The position numbers and the translations under genes were made by a program. Positions 27,410 to 34,912 of a stretch of 64,000 bases of DNA are shown one piece after another (within the stretch, counting starts at the first letter, position 1; each line of letters starts with the position of its first letter). A model generated the notes under the pieces. It did no database searches and had not been told where the DNA came from. It saw only the letters and a list, made by a program, of their open reading frames with translations. This DNA is from Dyella silvae (GTDB lineage Bacteria; Pseudomonadota; Gammaproteobacteria; Xanthomonadales; Rhodanobacteraceae). The stretch spans positions 1 through 64,000 of the forward strand of contig NZ_JAPJBQ010000008.1 of the NCBI RefSeq assembly GCF_026421305.1. The letters run 5' to 3'.

Positions 27410-27508
27410 CGGAGGCTTCAGCGGCTCACCGCTGTATCGATGCGTCAGGTCATTCAGTCGGCATGCCGGCCGACACAGGGGTAGCGCGTCAAGGCAAACC
27501 CCTACAGC

Positions 27509-27523
27509 GGGCGGTAGCCGCCC
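27509..27523 (+). terminator. GC-rich hairpin downstream of glycan operon
   Basis: GGGCGG-TAG-CCGCCC forms a perfect six-base stem about 100 bp after the last operon gene. There is no T-run, so it could be a weak or factor-assisted terminator only. Confidence 0.35.
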
Positions 27524-27662
27524 TCAGTACTCTCGAAGGGTCGCTCGCGGTCTCTGTGTACCGGTTGCCGCAAGTGACCATGGCAGTAAAGTCATGAAGC
27601 GCGGGCCGCGAGTGTGTCAGCACTCACGACCCGCTGACCAAAGCCAACCTTAGGAGTTGATC

Positions 27663-27992
27663 TTGGCTACCCACGATCATACGGCACGCGCACGCCTGCC
27701 CGTTCCCGCCGGCAGCACCCACACTCCTCCACCCGACACCCTCACGGAGTCGGCGTCGGCACTCCCTCCTGAGCTCGTGTTCACCCGCGAAGACCTCGCC
27801 CTGGCTGCGTATGCCCTGACGCGTCTGCGCATCGATCACGAGCAGTGCCTGCACGCCCGCGCCCAAGGGTTTCCCCACAAGTCGCTGGAATGGCCGCTTT
27901 CGGCCACCGTGGCCATTGCAGTGGCCACCGCTATCCAGTGCCTTGAACGTCTGGTGGATGGGTACGGTGAGGCGTTGAGAGTGAACGCTTAG
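27663..27992 (+). CDS. Small hypothetical protein
   Basis: A 109-residue protein that I do not recognise. The N-terminal third is Pro/Thr-rich (PAGSTHTPPPDT) and probably disordered. The C-terminal part is helical (TREDLALAAYALTRLRI and AVATAIQCLERLVDGYG) with two cysteines and no membrane segment. TTG at 27663 is preferred because AGGAG lies six bases upstream; an in-frame TTG at 27657 is the alternative. A strong hairpin directly follows the stop. It precedes a HigA-like gene, but its length and sequence do not resemble HigB. Confidence 0.5.
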   Translation: MATHDHTARARLPVPAGSTHTPPPDTLTESASALPPELVFTREDLALAAYALTRLRIDHEQCLHARAQGFPHKSLEWPLSATVAIAVATAIQCLERLVDGYGEALRVNA

Positions 27993-28001
27993 CCCCGTCC
28001 T

Positions 28002-28058
28002 GTGATCGTTCCCCGTGGCGCGTCGATACCCATCGATGCGCCACACCTGGGCGATCAC
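28002..28058. promoter_or_regulatory. Extended inverted repeat between two small genes
   Basis: Outer arms GTGATCG (28002-28008) and CGATCAC (28052-28058) enclose an inner stem GTGGCGCGTCGAT/ATCGATGCGCCAC with one mismatch. A second hairpin, ACGCATC...GATGCGT, follows at 28086-28111, about 30 bp before the HigA-like start. They may be operators for that DNA-binding protein, a terminator of the upstream gene, or both. Confidence 0.5.
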
Positions 28059-28140
28059 GCACAGCGTCGCAGGACATTCCCCGACACGCATCGATGTCAT
28101 CCCTGATGCGTCGCCTTGCCGTGCCTGACCGGAAAACCCG

Positions 28141-28467
28141 ATGAACCTGATTCGCCTCGACCCGCATCTGCGGGTGGACCCTTCACAGCGTCTGCGCACC
28201 CCCGGCGAGGTGCTGAAGCACGACTACCTGATACCCCGCGCCATGACCCTCTCCGCCCTCGCCCGCCGCACGGGGATCACCGTGACCAGTCTGCGGCGAC
28301 TCATCATCGGCGAGGTCCCCATGCGCACCACCTACGCCATCCGCCTCGCCGTGGTACTCAACACCAGCGCGCTCTACTGGATGCTGCTGCAAGTGCAGTG
28401 CGACCTGGAGCGGGAAAGGCGTGGGCGCGATGTCGCGATAAAGGAGCCAAGTGCTTCTTCGCGTTAG
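28141..28467 (+). CDS. HigA-like XRE-family antitoxin/regulator without toxin partner
   Basis: A 108-residue helix-turn-helix protein of the HigA type. The family hallmark TPGEVLKHDYLIPRAM is followed by the HTH (TLSALARRTGITVTSLRRLI) and TALRLA-like TTYAIRLAVVLNTS. HigA neutralises the HigB ribonuclease and represses its own operon. No HigB-sized gene lies immediately upstream: the 109-residue upstream protein has no HigB features. The protein is therefore an orphan antitoxin or a regulator. Inverted repeats just upstream could be its operator. A degraded copy of the GGGGTCAGAGTGC palindrome begins at its 3' end (28448-28513), and the last residues of the protein may derive from it. Confidence 0.75.
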   Translation: MNLIRLDPHLRVDPSQRLRTPGEVLKHDYLIPRAMTLSALARRTGITVTSLRRLIIGEVPMRTTYAIRLAVVLNTSALYWMLLQVQCDLERERRGRDVAIKEPSASSR

Positions 28468-28572
28468 GTCGCCTAGAAAAGGAAGCAGGAAAGCACTCCG
28501 ACCCCTTTTCTGTAGGCTGGCTCAAACTATGAAAGAATCGCTCGTGCGCTCGGGAGCGCAACGAGGGGAACC

Positions 28573-28908
28573 ATGAGAAAGCTACTTCTATCCGTGATGT
28601 CGGTGGTTGCGCTTTTTCCTGTCACCGCTAGCGCAGCGCAGGGGTACAACACCGTAAAAGACCTGAGGCTATTGTCCGACGAATCGCGCGCCTTTTTTAT
28701 CGGTGGCGTTTACCTTGGCTTCAATGAAGGCCTTGGAGTCGGCGACAAGCCGACTTGCCAAGCACCAACTGGATCGTCCATCACTGCCATCTCTGCCATG
28801 GTGGAGAGTCAATGGCGTGCATTCCCGCAACAGTACGATGACCTGGAGTCGTCCATTGGCGTAGTGAAAGCAATTTGCACTCTATGGCCGCCAGCTAAGC
28901 CAAAGTAG
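28573..28908 (+). CDS. Small secreted hypothetical protein
   Basis: A 111-residue protein with a clear signal peptide (MRKLLLSVMSVVALFPVTASA, cleavage expected after ASA). The mature part, about 90 residues, has two cysteines (TCQAP and AICTLWP) that could form a disulphide. The layout, with GGVYLGFNEG and a C-terminal helix before a final cysteine, is reminiscent of Rap1a/Tai-type small periplasmic proteins, but the match is too weak to call. GAGGGG precedes the ATG. A rho-independent terminator follows directly. It stands alone in a region of small accessory genes. Confidence 0.6.
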   Translation: MRKLLLSVMSVVALFPVTASAAQGYNTVKDLRLLSDESRAFFIGGVYLGFNEGLGVGDKPTCQAPTGSSITAISAMVESQWRAFPQQYDDLESSIGVVKAICTLWPPAKPK

Positions 28909-28918
28909 TTTCCAAAGG

Positions 28919-28948
28919 AAAAGCCCAGCGCTAGGCCGGGCTTTTGTT
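28919..28948 (+). terminator. Rho-independent terminator
   Basis: AAAGCCC-AGCGCTAGG-CCGGGCTTTTGTTTT: a GCCC/GGGC stem followed by a T-rich run, placed just after the small secreted protein gene. Confidence 0.85.
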
Positions 28949-29052
28949 TTGCGTGTTCAGTATTGCGATCAGCGCTTCATGGCTCGGCCCTCGCAATCGG
29001 ACACAGCTATTCGATCATGCTAGTTTCGTGCAGGGCGAAACGATGTCAGGCA

Positions 29053-29220
29053 TCAGCCGCCGTTGTGCTTCTTCTTGACTGAGTCGAAGATCGCCTCATA
29101 GGCCTCAGCGACCTTGCGCTTCACGTCATCCGCAGTGCCATTGGTCAGAGCCGACCCGTGCGGGTTCGAAACGACTGCGACCAGGATGTCCTTTGCGATT
29201 TCAGATGCCGTTTGCGACAT
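29053..29220 (-). CDS. Small soluble hypothetical protein (55 aa)
   Basis: A 55-residue acidic-then-basic helical protein, starting MSQTASEIAKDILVAVV and ending KKKHNGG. The ATG is preceded by GGAGAG at good spacing, which decides the start; longer in-frame extensions run into the palindromic repeat and are not coding. It has no membrane segment or recognisable domain. It is divergent from the neighbouring small genes. Function is unknown. Confidence 0.5.
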   Translation of the reverse strand: MSQTASEIAKDILVAVVSNPHGSALTNGTADDVKRKVAEAYEAIFDSVKKKHNGG

Positions 29221-29311
29221 GCTCTCTCTCCGTTGGTTGTTGTAACCACTGGCATAAGGCCAAGGCCTCCACGTTTCAAGCCCAGTCCCACTGCCAATGT
29301 CACACGGAGAC

Positions 29312-29375
29312 GAAAAAGGGGTGAGAGTGCTTTTTCTAAAGATTTGAAAAAAAGCACTCTGACCCCTTTTCGCTC
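29312..29375. repeat. GGGGTCAGAGTGC palindrome, copy 1
   Basis: GAAAAAGGGGTGAGAGTGCTT and AAGCACTCTGACCCCTTTTC are arms of a near-perfect inverted repeat. It is the first full copy of a family seen again at 30857, 30962, 31209 and, degraded, at 28448, 30738 and 37653. Such palindromes often surround RAYT (REP-associated tyrosine transposase) genes, but none is present here. Confidence 0.85.
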
Positions 29376-29441
29376 GAAGGATTCGCCTTATAGAACGTAC
29401 ACGCCGGACATTGACCGCCATAGCTCAGCGCGACCCGACAG

Positions 29442-29570
29442 GTGATCGTCGAAACTGACGGCTACGCTCGGAAGACGGACGTCACTGATTGGGGCAAGGT
29501 GGCTCTGACCGTAGTGTTCGGCTTCGCCGGGATCGGTGGCATCGCCCGCGGTCCTCGCAAAAATCAGTGA
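29442..29570 (+). CDS. Possible 42-aa membrane peptide or gene remnant
   Basis: A GTG-initiated frame of 42 codons (VIVETDGYARKTDVTDWGKV ... ending PRKNQ) with a hydrophobic stretch LTVVFGFAGIGGIA. No good ribosome site is visible. It may be the surviving 3' end of a truncated gene, since it starts soon after the palindrome at 29312-29375. Confidence 0.25.
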   Translation: MIVETDGYARKTDVTDWGKVALTVVFGFAGIGGIARGPRKNQ

Positions 29571-29641
29571 CCCTCCAATTGGTATAGGCGTCTGGCTCCC
29601 AGGCGCCCCGTTATACTTCGACCCATCACAGGGGAGAGCCT

Positions 29642-29989
29642 ATGCGCTACTTCGGGTCAGCGATCATTCTTGCCGCAGCAGCTTGGCCTGCCAGTGCTTC
29701 AGCTCAGGGGGCGAACGAGCGGTTCACATTGAGCTGCACATACACCTATGGCCAGTCGGAGCCGATTACTGCCTCGCTGCTCGTGGACCCAGGAAAGCGG
29801 CTAGTTGGCGTCTATCCCGCCTCCATCACGGATAGACAGATCCGCTTCCACATCACGCAAAGTGCGTTTCCCGAGGAGACGACGACGACCATTGACCGCT
29901 TCAGCGGTGAGATCATGGTGCATGACGACAAGGCCGGCGTGACCCTCGCCAGCGGCACCTGCCACAAGGAAGATAAGCAGCGGTTCTGA
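29642..29989 (+). CDS. Small secreted hypothetical protein
   Basis: A 115-residue protein with a signal peptide (RYFGSAIILAAAAWPASASA, cleavage after ASA). The mature part of about 95 residues is predicted to be mostly beta-strand (FTLSCTYTYGQSE, IRFHITQSAFPEE, GEIMVHDD) and has two cysteines (LSCTY and GTCHK), likely a disulphide in the periplasm. CAGGGGAGAGCCT precedes the ATG. The next gene is 21 bp downstream and has a very similar leader (CAGGGGAGTGACTC), so the two are probably co-transcribed. No family is recognised. Confidence 0.6.
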   Translation: MRYFGSAIILAAAAWPASASAQGANERFTLSCTYTYGQSEPITASLLVDPGKRLVGVYPASITDRQIRFHITQSAFPEETTTTIDRFSGEIMVHDDKAGVTLASGTCHKEDKQRF

Positions 29990-30010
29990 CCATCGACAGG
30001 GGAGTGACTC

Positions 30011-30400
30011 ATGGAAGCCATCATCAGGCGGCTATTGATCGTGCTTACCGTGCTTGGTATGGCATTGGGCGCCGGCATTTCAGGATGGGCCCAGAGGCAG
30101 CATCGGGAGGAGGTCGCAGCCTCTTGGCGCATGTACGACATCGCTGCTGCAGCCTACAAACCATGCAAAGCAGATGCGAAGGGCGACTTGGCCGTGGAAC
30201 AGCTCTGCTGGGACATCTATTGGAAGATCAAGTTGGATTCCGACACTAAGAGAACCGAGGCCGACCGGCTCCGCACGCCGTTCTTCGCTGGCTTGTGGAT
30301 TATCGGCTGCTCCCTCTTCCTCTGGCCCATCTTCTTCCTGGCACGCTGGATCCTCACCGGAAGTGTTCGACGCGAGCGCAAGCCAGTTGGGGAGGTCTAA
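30011..30400 (+). CDS. Small two-helix membrane protein
   Basis: A 129-residue protein with hydrophobic helices at about 7-27 and 90-115 (FFAGLWIIGCSLFLWPIFFLARWIL). A soluble loop of about 60 residues between them has two cysteines. With both ends likely cytoplasmic, the loop would be periplasmic. AGGGGAG precedes the ATG. The gene is followed within three bases by another GTG-started gene with GGAGGT overlapping its own 3' end, so an operon of three is likely. I do not recognise a family. Confidence 0.6.
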   Translation: MEAIIRRLLIVLTVLGMALGAGISGWAQRQHREEVAASWRMYDIAAAAYKPCKADAKGDLAVEQLCWDIYWKIKLDSDTKRTEADRLRTPFFAGLWIIGCSLFLWPIFFLARWILTGSVRRERKPVGEV

Positions 30401-30402
30401 CT

Positions 30403-30726
30403 GTGTTCGGCTGGCTATTCAAGAAAAAGACACCGCCTCCGCTGCCCAAGAGCGATCCACTACAGCCCTACCGCGGCTCCGATATCAAGGAGAAGCTGGC
30501 CCACGATGATCAGCGGATGCTCGCAGCTGGCATCAAGTACGCCATCTGGCTCAGCTCTGGCGCGCCATGCGCCGATGACGAGATGACAGCGCTCCATCAG
30601 AAGCTCGACGGTAAGCGCTACTCCATTGCAAAGGGCATGAGGGTCGGCAAGCGCTACATCCGACCCGGAATAGAGGACGGCTGTCGGTGCTACCACAAGG
30701 CTGTGATCCCAGGTTTCAAAGAATGA
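30403..30726 (+). CDS. Small basic hypothetical protein
   Basis: A 107-residue cytoplasmic protein, lysine-rich at the N-terminus (GWLFKKKTPPPLPKSD) and ending in RPGIEDGCRCYHKAVIPGF. The closing C-R-C is reminiscent of the end of some phage head-morphogenesis proteins, but nothing else supports that. GTG at 30403 is chosen because GGAGGT ends six bases upstream. It follows the membrane-protein gene directly. A degraded palindrome (30738-30793) and then further palindromes begin just after its stop. Confidence 0.5.
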   Translation: MFGWLFKKKTPPPLPKSDPLQPYRGSDIKEKLAHDDQRMLAAGIKYAIWLSSGAPCADDEMTALHQKLDGKRYSIAKGMRVGKRYIRPGIEDGCRCYHKAVIPGFKE

Positions 30727-31021
30727 TCCAAGACAAGAGAAAGGGGGTCGGGTTCACTTCCGTACCTCAGAGGTGAACTTGGCCCCATTTCCAGCAGTCG
30801 AGGCAAAAACCCTGCGCTTCGCGAGCACACGCCCTACCCACCTACCACCCAGGGAGGGAAAAAGGGGTCAGAGTGCTTTTTCTAAGGACTAGAAAAGCAC
30901 TCTGGCCCCTTTTCGCTTATGGTCGAAATGCGCAAGACGTAGCCGTCCTTTATCGACTCCGAGAAAAAGGGGTCAGAGTGCTTTTTTCTAGTCCTTAGAA
31001 AAGTACTCTGACCCCTTTTTC

Positions 31022-31114
31022 TCTGAGGAGCTGTTCGATGAGGAGCTGCGGAAGTTTGAGGAGACGGTGTTTGGGTACAGCCGTCCCCCTTACAACTTCT
31101 ACGACAACTACTGA
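31022..31114 (+). pseudogene. 3' fragment of an unknown gene
   Basis: A frame leaving the palindrome at 30962-31023 reads SEELFDEELRKFEETVFGYS then RPPYNFYDNY and a stop at 31112-31114. The acidic helix and aromatic C-terminus look like a genuine protein end whose 5' part has been lost at the repeat. Confidence 0.5.
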
Positions 31115-31215
31115 GCCCGTTCGATAGGCCAACGTGTGAATGCGAAAACGTACAGCATCACAATGTTGACCAGCGGTATGAACATGACCAGAGATAAGAC
31201 GCCGCTGAAGAAATA
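31108..31215 (-). pseudogene. 3' fragment of a small membrane protein gene
   Basis: On the minus strand a frame leaving the palindrome at 31209-31270 reads YFFSGVLSLVMFIPLVNIVM then LYVFAFTRWPIERAQ and a stop. This is a typical hydrophobic C-terminal helix of a small integral membrane protein. Its 5' part is missing at the repeat boundary, and its stop overlaps the stop of the convergent fragment. Confidence 0.5.
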
Positions 31216-31411
31216 GGGGTCAGAGTGCTTTTTTTAAGGACTAGAAAAGCACTCTGACCCCTTTTCGCTCACCCCTTTTCGCTCTCAGGAATCAGCGCAT
31301 TAACTACGCGCGCCGATACCTTGCCTTCAATTCTTTCTGGCTTTTCTGCCTTGAAGCGCTCCACCGCCACATACCAATGCCACATCATCTGCTCACTGCA
31401 ACGAACGAGGA

Positions 31412-33607
31412 TTAGGCGTCGTTCGGAAGAGAGTGCACCGACGCCAACCACCCTTGGGCTTCGTCCAGATCCAGGTTCAAGCTCGCATACGTCGCGCGCA
31501 GAAGCTTCGGCGGCAGGGCCCAGTCCCACTTTTGTCGTTGCAGGTTCTTCGCCTCGGCCAGGAGGTCGTCAACTCCTGGCATCGCCTCATGGGCCAACGC
31601 CATCACGCGTTCAATGATGACCTCAGTCCGTAGATCGCCTTTGGTGACCTCAACTCCGAGTGGCGCAAGCGCTGATGGCAGACCTGCCGCCGACAGCCGG
31701 CATGCTAGTGCCTCATTGGCAGCATCCCCCAGCCAGGTCAGTAACAGGCAATAGGGCCCCTGATCAACCAACCAGCGCTCATCCAAGGCCAGTCCCTGGT
31801 ACGCCAATCGCCCCTCATCGAGGAATCGCTGGGCTGTGGGATCGAGGAATCGTACAAGCCCGCTGCCCCGATAGAGCTCTCGCATCCTCTGGCGCACGCG
31901 GGAATGGATGCGACCGCCTGTCCCACTGAACAGCGGCGGTGCACCACCCTTTGACGGGGTTACGAAAATGGTCTTGTCGGAGTCGTTCACGGACTCCACG
32001 AGCCAAGTGCGTCCGGCAAACAGGATGCGCTGCCCTGCAACCAATAGCTGGTGCACCGGGAGTGTACCTAAGGCCTTGCCGCCAGTGACGACCCGAAACT
32101 CTTCGTCGTTAAGGAAGGCCGCGTAGAACGTGTAGTGGTTGACCAGCTGATCGCCGCGAGGACCGTGCAGGAGCAACCCAGAGCCATCCTGCTGAAGGAT
32201 CTTCTCCTGACCGAGGTGCCGCAACAGCTCGGTAAACATGGCCGGACTAAGCCCCTCGAATGGCGCGCCTGATCCGCAGAGGAGCCGGTACGCCGACGAG
32301 GCATTCATGCCGCCGTACTGAGCAATGACGGACAGCAGCTGCTGCACCAAGGTAGAGAGGTGCGCCCCATGCGTGACGGGCGGCTCGAACCAATTTTCCA
32401 GCAGCAACGAAATGCTGGCAGCGATTTCGACAACGTCTAGGCGTAGCTGCGAGGAAAAGGTGGATTGGCTGCCGAGCGCGTCTTCAATCACGAAGCCGCG
32501 CAGAATCGCCGACTCACCACGGCGCCGGCCCGACCGCCCGAGCCGCTGACGCAGACTGGCCACCGACGGCGGCGGGCCGATCTGAGCAACGCTCTTGACG
32601 GCGCCGATGTCGATGCCAAGCTCGAGCGTACTGGTGCAGACAGCCGTGGCAGGCCTGTCCTTTTGCTTCAGCGCCACCTCAGTGTCGTTGCGGATCTCGC
32701 GAGACAGGCTGCCGTGATGGGGCCAGAACTCATTGGCGATCCGCGCTTCTTCGCACAGACCGCTCAGCAGGTGCGCATAGCGTTCCACCTCTCGGCGGCT
32801 GTTGGGGAAGACCAGGTTGTTGGATCCGCGAAGATTGGTGAAAAGATCCCGCGCGATCGCGGTGGTGGACAGGCCATCGTTGGGGCCAGGGGCCTTGTCC
32901 AACCGGGCCGGCTCCTCGAACCCCTTCACCAAAACCTTCAGCGTCGCACCGCCCGAGCCCGTCTCCACGATCGCCACCGGCCGGCCGCTGCGGAGGAACG
33001 TGGCAGCCAGCTGCATATCGCCAAGGGTGGCGGACAGCCCAATGCGCGGCACCTGCCGCCCTAGAACGGAATCAATTCGGTGCATCAAGGACTGAAGCTG
33101 CTTGCCGCGCTCCGAGCCAATGAACGCATGAAGCTCGTCAACGACGAAGTACACAGCGTTCGAGAACGCCCCGGCCACAGCCGTGCCCCGGTTGCAGAGC
33201 ATCGCCTCGAGGGATTCGGGCGTGATAAGGAGGACGCCGGACGGCTTCTTCAGGAATCGACTTTTGACCGAGCTGGACACGTCCCCGTGCCATGGCCAAA
33301 CCGGAATCTCCAGTGTCTCGCACAGACGCTCCAGTCGGCCGAACTGGTCGTTGATCAGAGCCTTGAGCGGACTGACATAGACGATGAGACCGGCAGGGTT
33401 GTGTTGGAGCAGGTGTGTCAGCGCCGGCAGAAATGCCGCCTCGGTCTTTCCCGCTGCCGTTGCAGCCGCAACGATAACGTCTTGGTCCCCGGCGACGATC
33501 AGCGGGATCGCTAGTTCCTGCACGTCCCGCAAAGCTTCCCATTGCTCCACCCAAAGGAAGCGCTGGATGCGTTCGTCGAGCAGATGAAAGGCAGTGGACG
33601 CCGTCAT
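31412..33607 (-). CDS. Lhr/BrxHI-like superfamily 2 DEAD/DEAH-box helicase
   Basis: A 731-residue SF2 helicase, third gene of a three-gene minus-strand operon. A Q-motif-like segment (23-34) is followed by motif I ATAAGKT (49-55), DELH (157-160), SAT (192-194), CTSTLELGIDIG (324-335) and motif VI QRLGRSGRR (354-362). The C-terminal half has a beta-rich segment (about 480-560) as in Lhr-type helicases and lacks nuclease motifs. Lhr-like helicases translocate on single-stranded nucleic acid; the BrxHI version belongs to type 2 BREX phage-defence loci. It starts six bases after the ATPase gene stops. GC is a little lower than the core genes. The partner set suggests DNA or RNA remodelling in a defence context. 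Confidence 0.85.
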   Translation of the reverse strand: MTASTAFHLLDERIQRFLWVEQWEALRDVQELAIPLIVAGDQDVIVAAATAAGKTEAAFLPALTHLLQHNPAGLIVYVSPLKALINDQFGRLERLCETLEIPVWPWHGDVSSSVKSRFLKKPSGVLLITPESLEAMLCNRGTAVAGAFSNAVYFVVDELHAFIGSERGKQLQSLMHRIDSVLGRQVPRIGLSATLGDMQLAATFLRSGRPVAIVETGSGGATLKVLVKGFEEPARLDKAPGPNDGLSTTAIARDLFTNLRGSNNLVFPNSRREVERYAHLLSGLCEEARIANEFWPHHGSLSREIRNDTEVALKQKDRPATAVCTSTLELGIDIGAVKSVAQIGPPPSVASLRQRLGRSGRRRGESAILRGFVIEDALGSQSTFSSQLRLDVVEIAASISLLLENWFEPPVTHGAHLSTLVQQLLSVIAQYGGMNASSAYRLLCGSGAPFEGLSPAMFTELLRHLGQEKILQQDGSGLLLHGPRGDQLVNHYTFYAAFLNDEEFRVVTGGKALGTLPVHQLLVAGQRILFAGRTWLVESVNDSDKTIFVTPSKGGAPPLFSGTGGRIHSRVRQRMRELYRGSGLVRFLDPTAQRFLDEGRLAYQGLALDERWLVDQGPYCLLLTWLGDAANEALACRLSAAGLPSALAPLGVEVTKGDLRTEVIIERVMALAHEAMPGVDDLLAEAKNLQRQKWDWALPPKLLRATYASLNLDLDEAQGWLASVHSLPNDA

Positions 33608-33613
33608 GCACGC

Positions 33614-34912
33614 TTACAACTGGAACGAGGCAAGCTCGTCGTCCTGTTCCACCGCCAAGTCTCCGGCGCCGCCGGTGTCGCGCGCAACATCGATGCCGCC
33701 CAGGAGAGCCTGCCAGTCCGCGCCTGGGTTCTGCTCCAGAACCGCCAGCAAGTTGATGAACGCAGTGATGGTTGTCCGGGGTGTGCGGTAAAACGAGTCG
33801 CCTATACGTCTGTCGCAATGCTCCATGAAGCGGCTGATGCCGTCATCAGGGATGAGGTATTTGGCGGAATCGCCGCTGGCGTACACGTGGCGGATGTTCT
33901 GCAGCAGGACAAAAAAGTCCTCAACTGTGAGGCTCGCAAGACGTATTACCGGACCGCTGAAGTCCACCAGGCCGTCCTGCGCAAACGTATTGCGGGCCAA
34001 TCGGCTCTCCAACGCCGGATAGCTGTACAGACCGCGCCGAGTATCGAGGAGAAACTCAGGGGTCCCACCAAGCACGAAGCCCAACCCCACTGCGGTGCCC
34101 TGGAAGGAGTCATTGAGCATGCGCAGCAGCTGCTCGTAGTTGGACTGGCGAGCCTGCGCGTTCGCCAGCTTAAAGAGATTCACCAGCTCATCGAGGCACA
34201 CAAGCAGGCCGGCATAGCCGGCGAGAGTGACGAAGCGCGCCATGAGCTTCAGCTGGTCGTAGATCGAGGCATCGTCCACGATCGTACGAACCCCCAACGC
34301 TGCCCGCGCATCGGTACGCGTGGCAAATTCGCCGCGCAGCCACCGAAGGGCATCTGCCTTCAGCTGTTCGTTGCCCTCCTCGAACCCACGATAGTAGGCC
34401 GCGATTACATCGGCAAAATCGTACCCGTTCACCAGCTCTGCGAGCTGCGCCAGCTTCGCGCGGATGACCTGGTCAGTGGGTTGCGCATTCGCCCTTGCCT
34501 CGCTGGCGGCAGTCGCGACAAATTTCTCGACCACAGCAGGGAGGGCACCACCTTCGGGCTTTGCTCGGGTGGCCACATTGCGCATCAGCTCGGCATATAG
34601 CGAGCGCGCCTGGCCGCCGGTCGCATGCAGCCGGCGATCCGGGTTCAGATCGGCGCTGGCGACGACGAGCTTACGCTCCATAGCTATGGCACGAACAAGA
34701 TTCAGGAAGAACGTCTTACCCGATCCGTACTCGCCGATCACGAGGCGAAAGGATGCCCCGGTATCGGCCACCCGATCGATGTCACCTACGAGCGTCTCGA
34801 CCTCACGCTTGCGACCGACCTGAATGAGATGTTGGCCGGTGCGAGGCACAACGCCGATCCGCAGCGATTGAATGACCGAATCCCGGTCCTTGGGTCGAAT
34901 GGGTGTGCTCAT
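33614..34912 (-). CDS. BrxD-like P-loop ATPase
   Basis: A 432-residue AAA-type P-loop ATPase of the DUF2791/BrxD type. The N-terminus, with VIQSLRIGVVPRTGQHLIQV then GR, is the family opening. Walker A is GEYGSGKT (60-67), with FFLNLVRAIAM after it, and Walker B is LLVCLDE (236-242). GGTPEFLLDTRRGLYSY is a sensor-like region. BrxD is an ATP-binding subunit of type 2 BREX loci and has a helicase gene next to it, as here. The start overlaps the TerB gene stop by four bases, so the two should be made at linked levels. The name BrxD is by resemblance; the locus is not a complete BREX. Confidence 0.82.
   Translation of the reverse strand: MSTPIRPKDRDSVIQSLRIGVVPRTGQHLIQVGRKREVETLVGDIDRVADTGASFRLVIGEYGSGKTFFLNLVRAIAMERKLVVASADLNPDRRLHATGGQARSLYAELMRNVATRAKPEGGALPAVVEKFVATAASEARANAQPTDQVIRAKLAQLAELVNGYDFADVIAAYYRGFEEGNEQLKADALRWLRGEFATRTDARAALGVRTIVDDASIYDQLKLMARFVTLAGYAGLLVCLDELVNLFKLANAQARQSNYEQLLRMLNDSFQGTAVGLGFVLGGTPEFLLDTRRGLYSYPALESRLARNTFAQDGLVDFSGPVIRLASLTVEDFFVLLQNIRHVYASGDSAKYLIPDDGISRFMEHCDRRIGDSFYRTPRTTITAFINLLAVLEQNPGADWQALLGGIDVARDTGGAGDLAVEQDDELASFQL

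Larger units (their letters stand above)
30727..31411. repeat. Cluster of GGGGTCAGAGTGC palindromes and gene debris
   Basis: No intact gene. A degraded palindrome lies at 30738-30793 (GGTTCACTT facing AGGTGAAC). Full copies follow at 30857-30916, 30962-31023 and 31209-31270, each with arms AAAAGGGGTCAGAGTGC and GCACTCTGACCCCTTTT around a short TCTAGTCCTTAGA-type core; an extra ACCCCTTTTCGCTC lies at 31270-31284. Between the last two copies are the 3' ends of two convergent genes. The tail 31285-31411 is featureless and precedes the 3' end of the minus-strand helicase gene. Confidence 0.85.

Noticed and set aside
27663-27992. Possible HigB toxin partner for the HigA-like gene
   Set aside because: Proline-rich N-terminus and no HigB sequence features; also separated from it by a strong hairpin.
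30403-30726. Phage head-morphogenesis gene
   Set aside because: Only the C-terminal CRC resembles that family; the protein is too short and no phage neighbours exist.
30727-31284. Possible CRISPR array from regularly similar repeats
   Set aside because: The repeats are long inverted palindromes at irregular distances, with no short uniform spacers and no cas gene.
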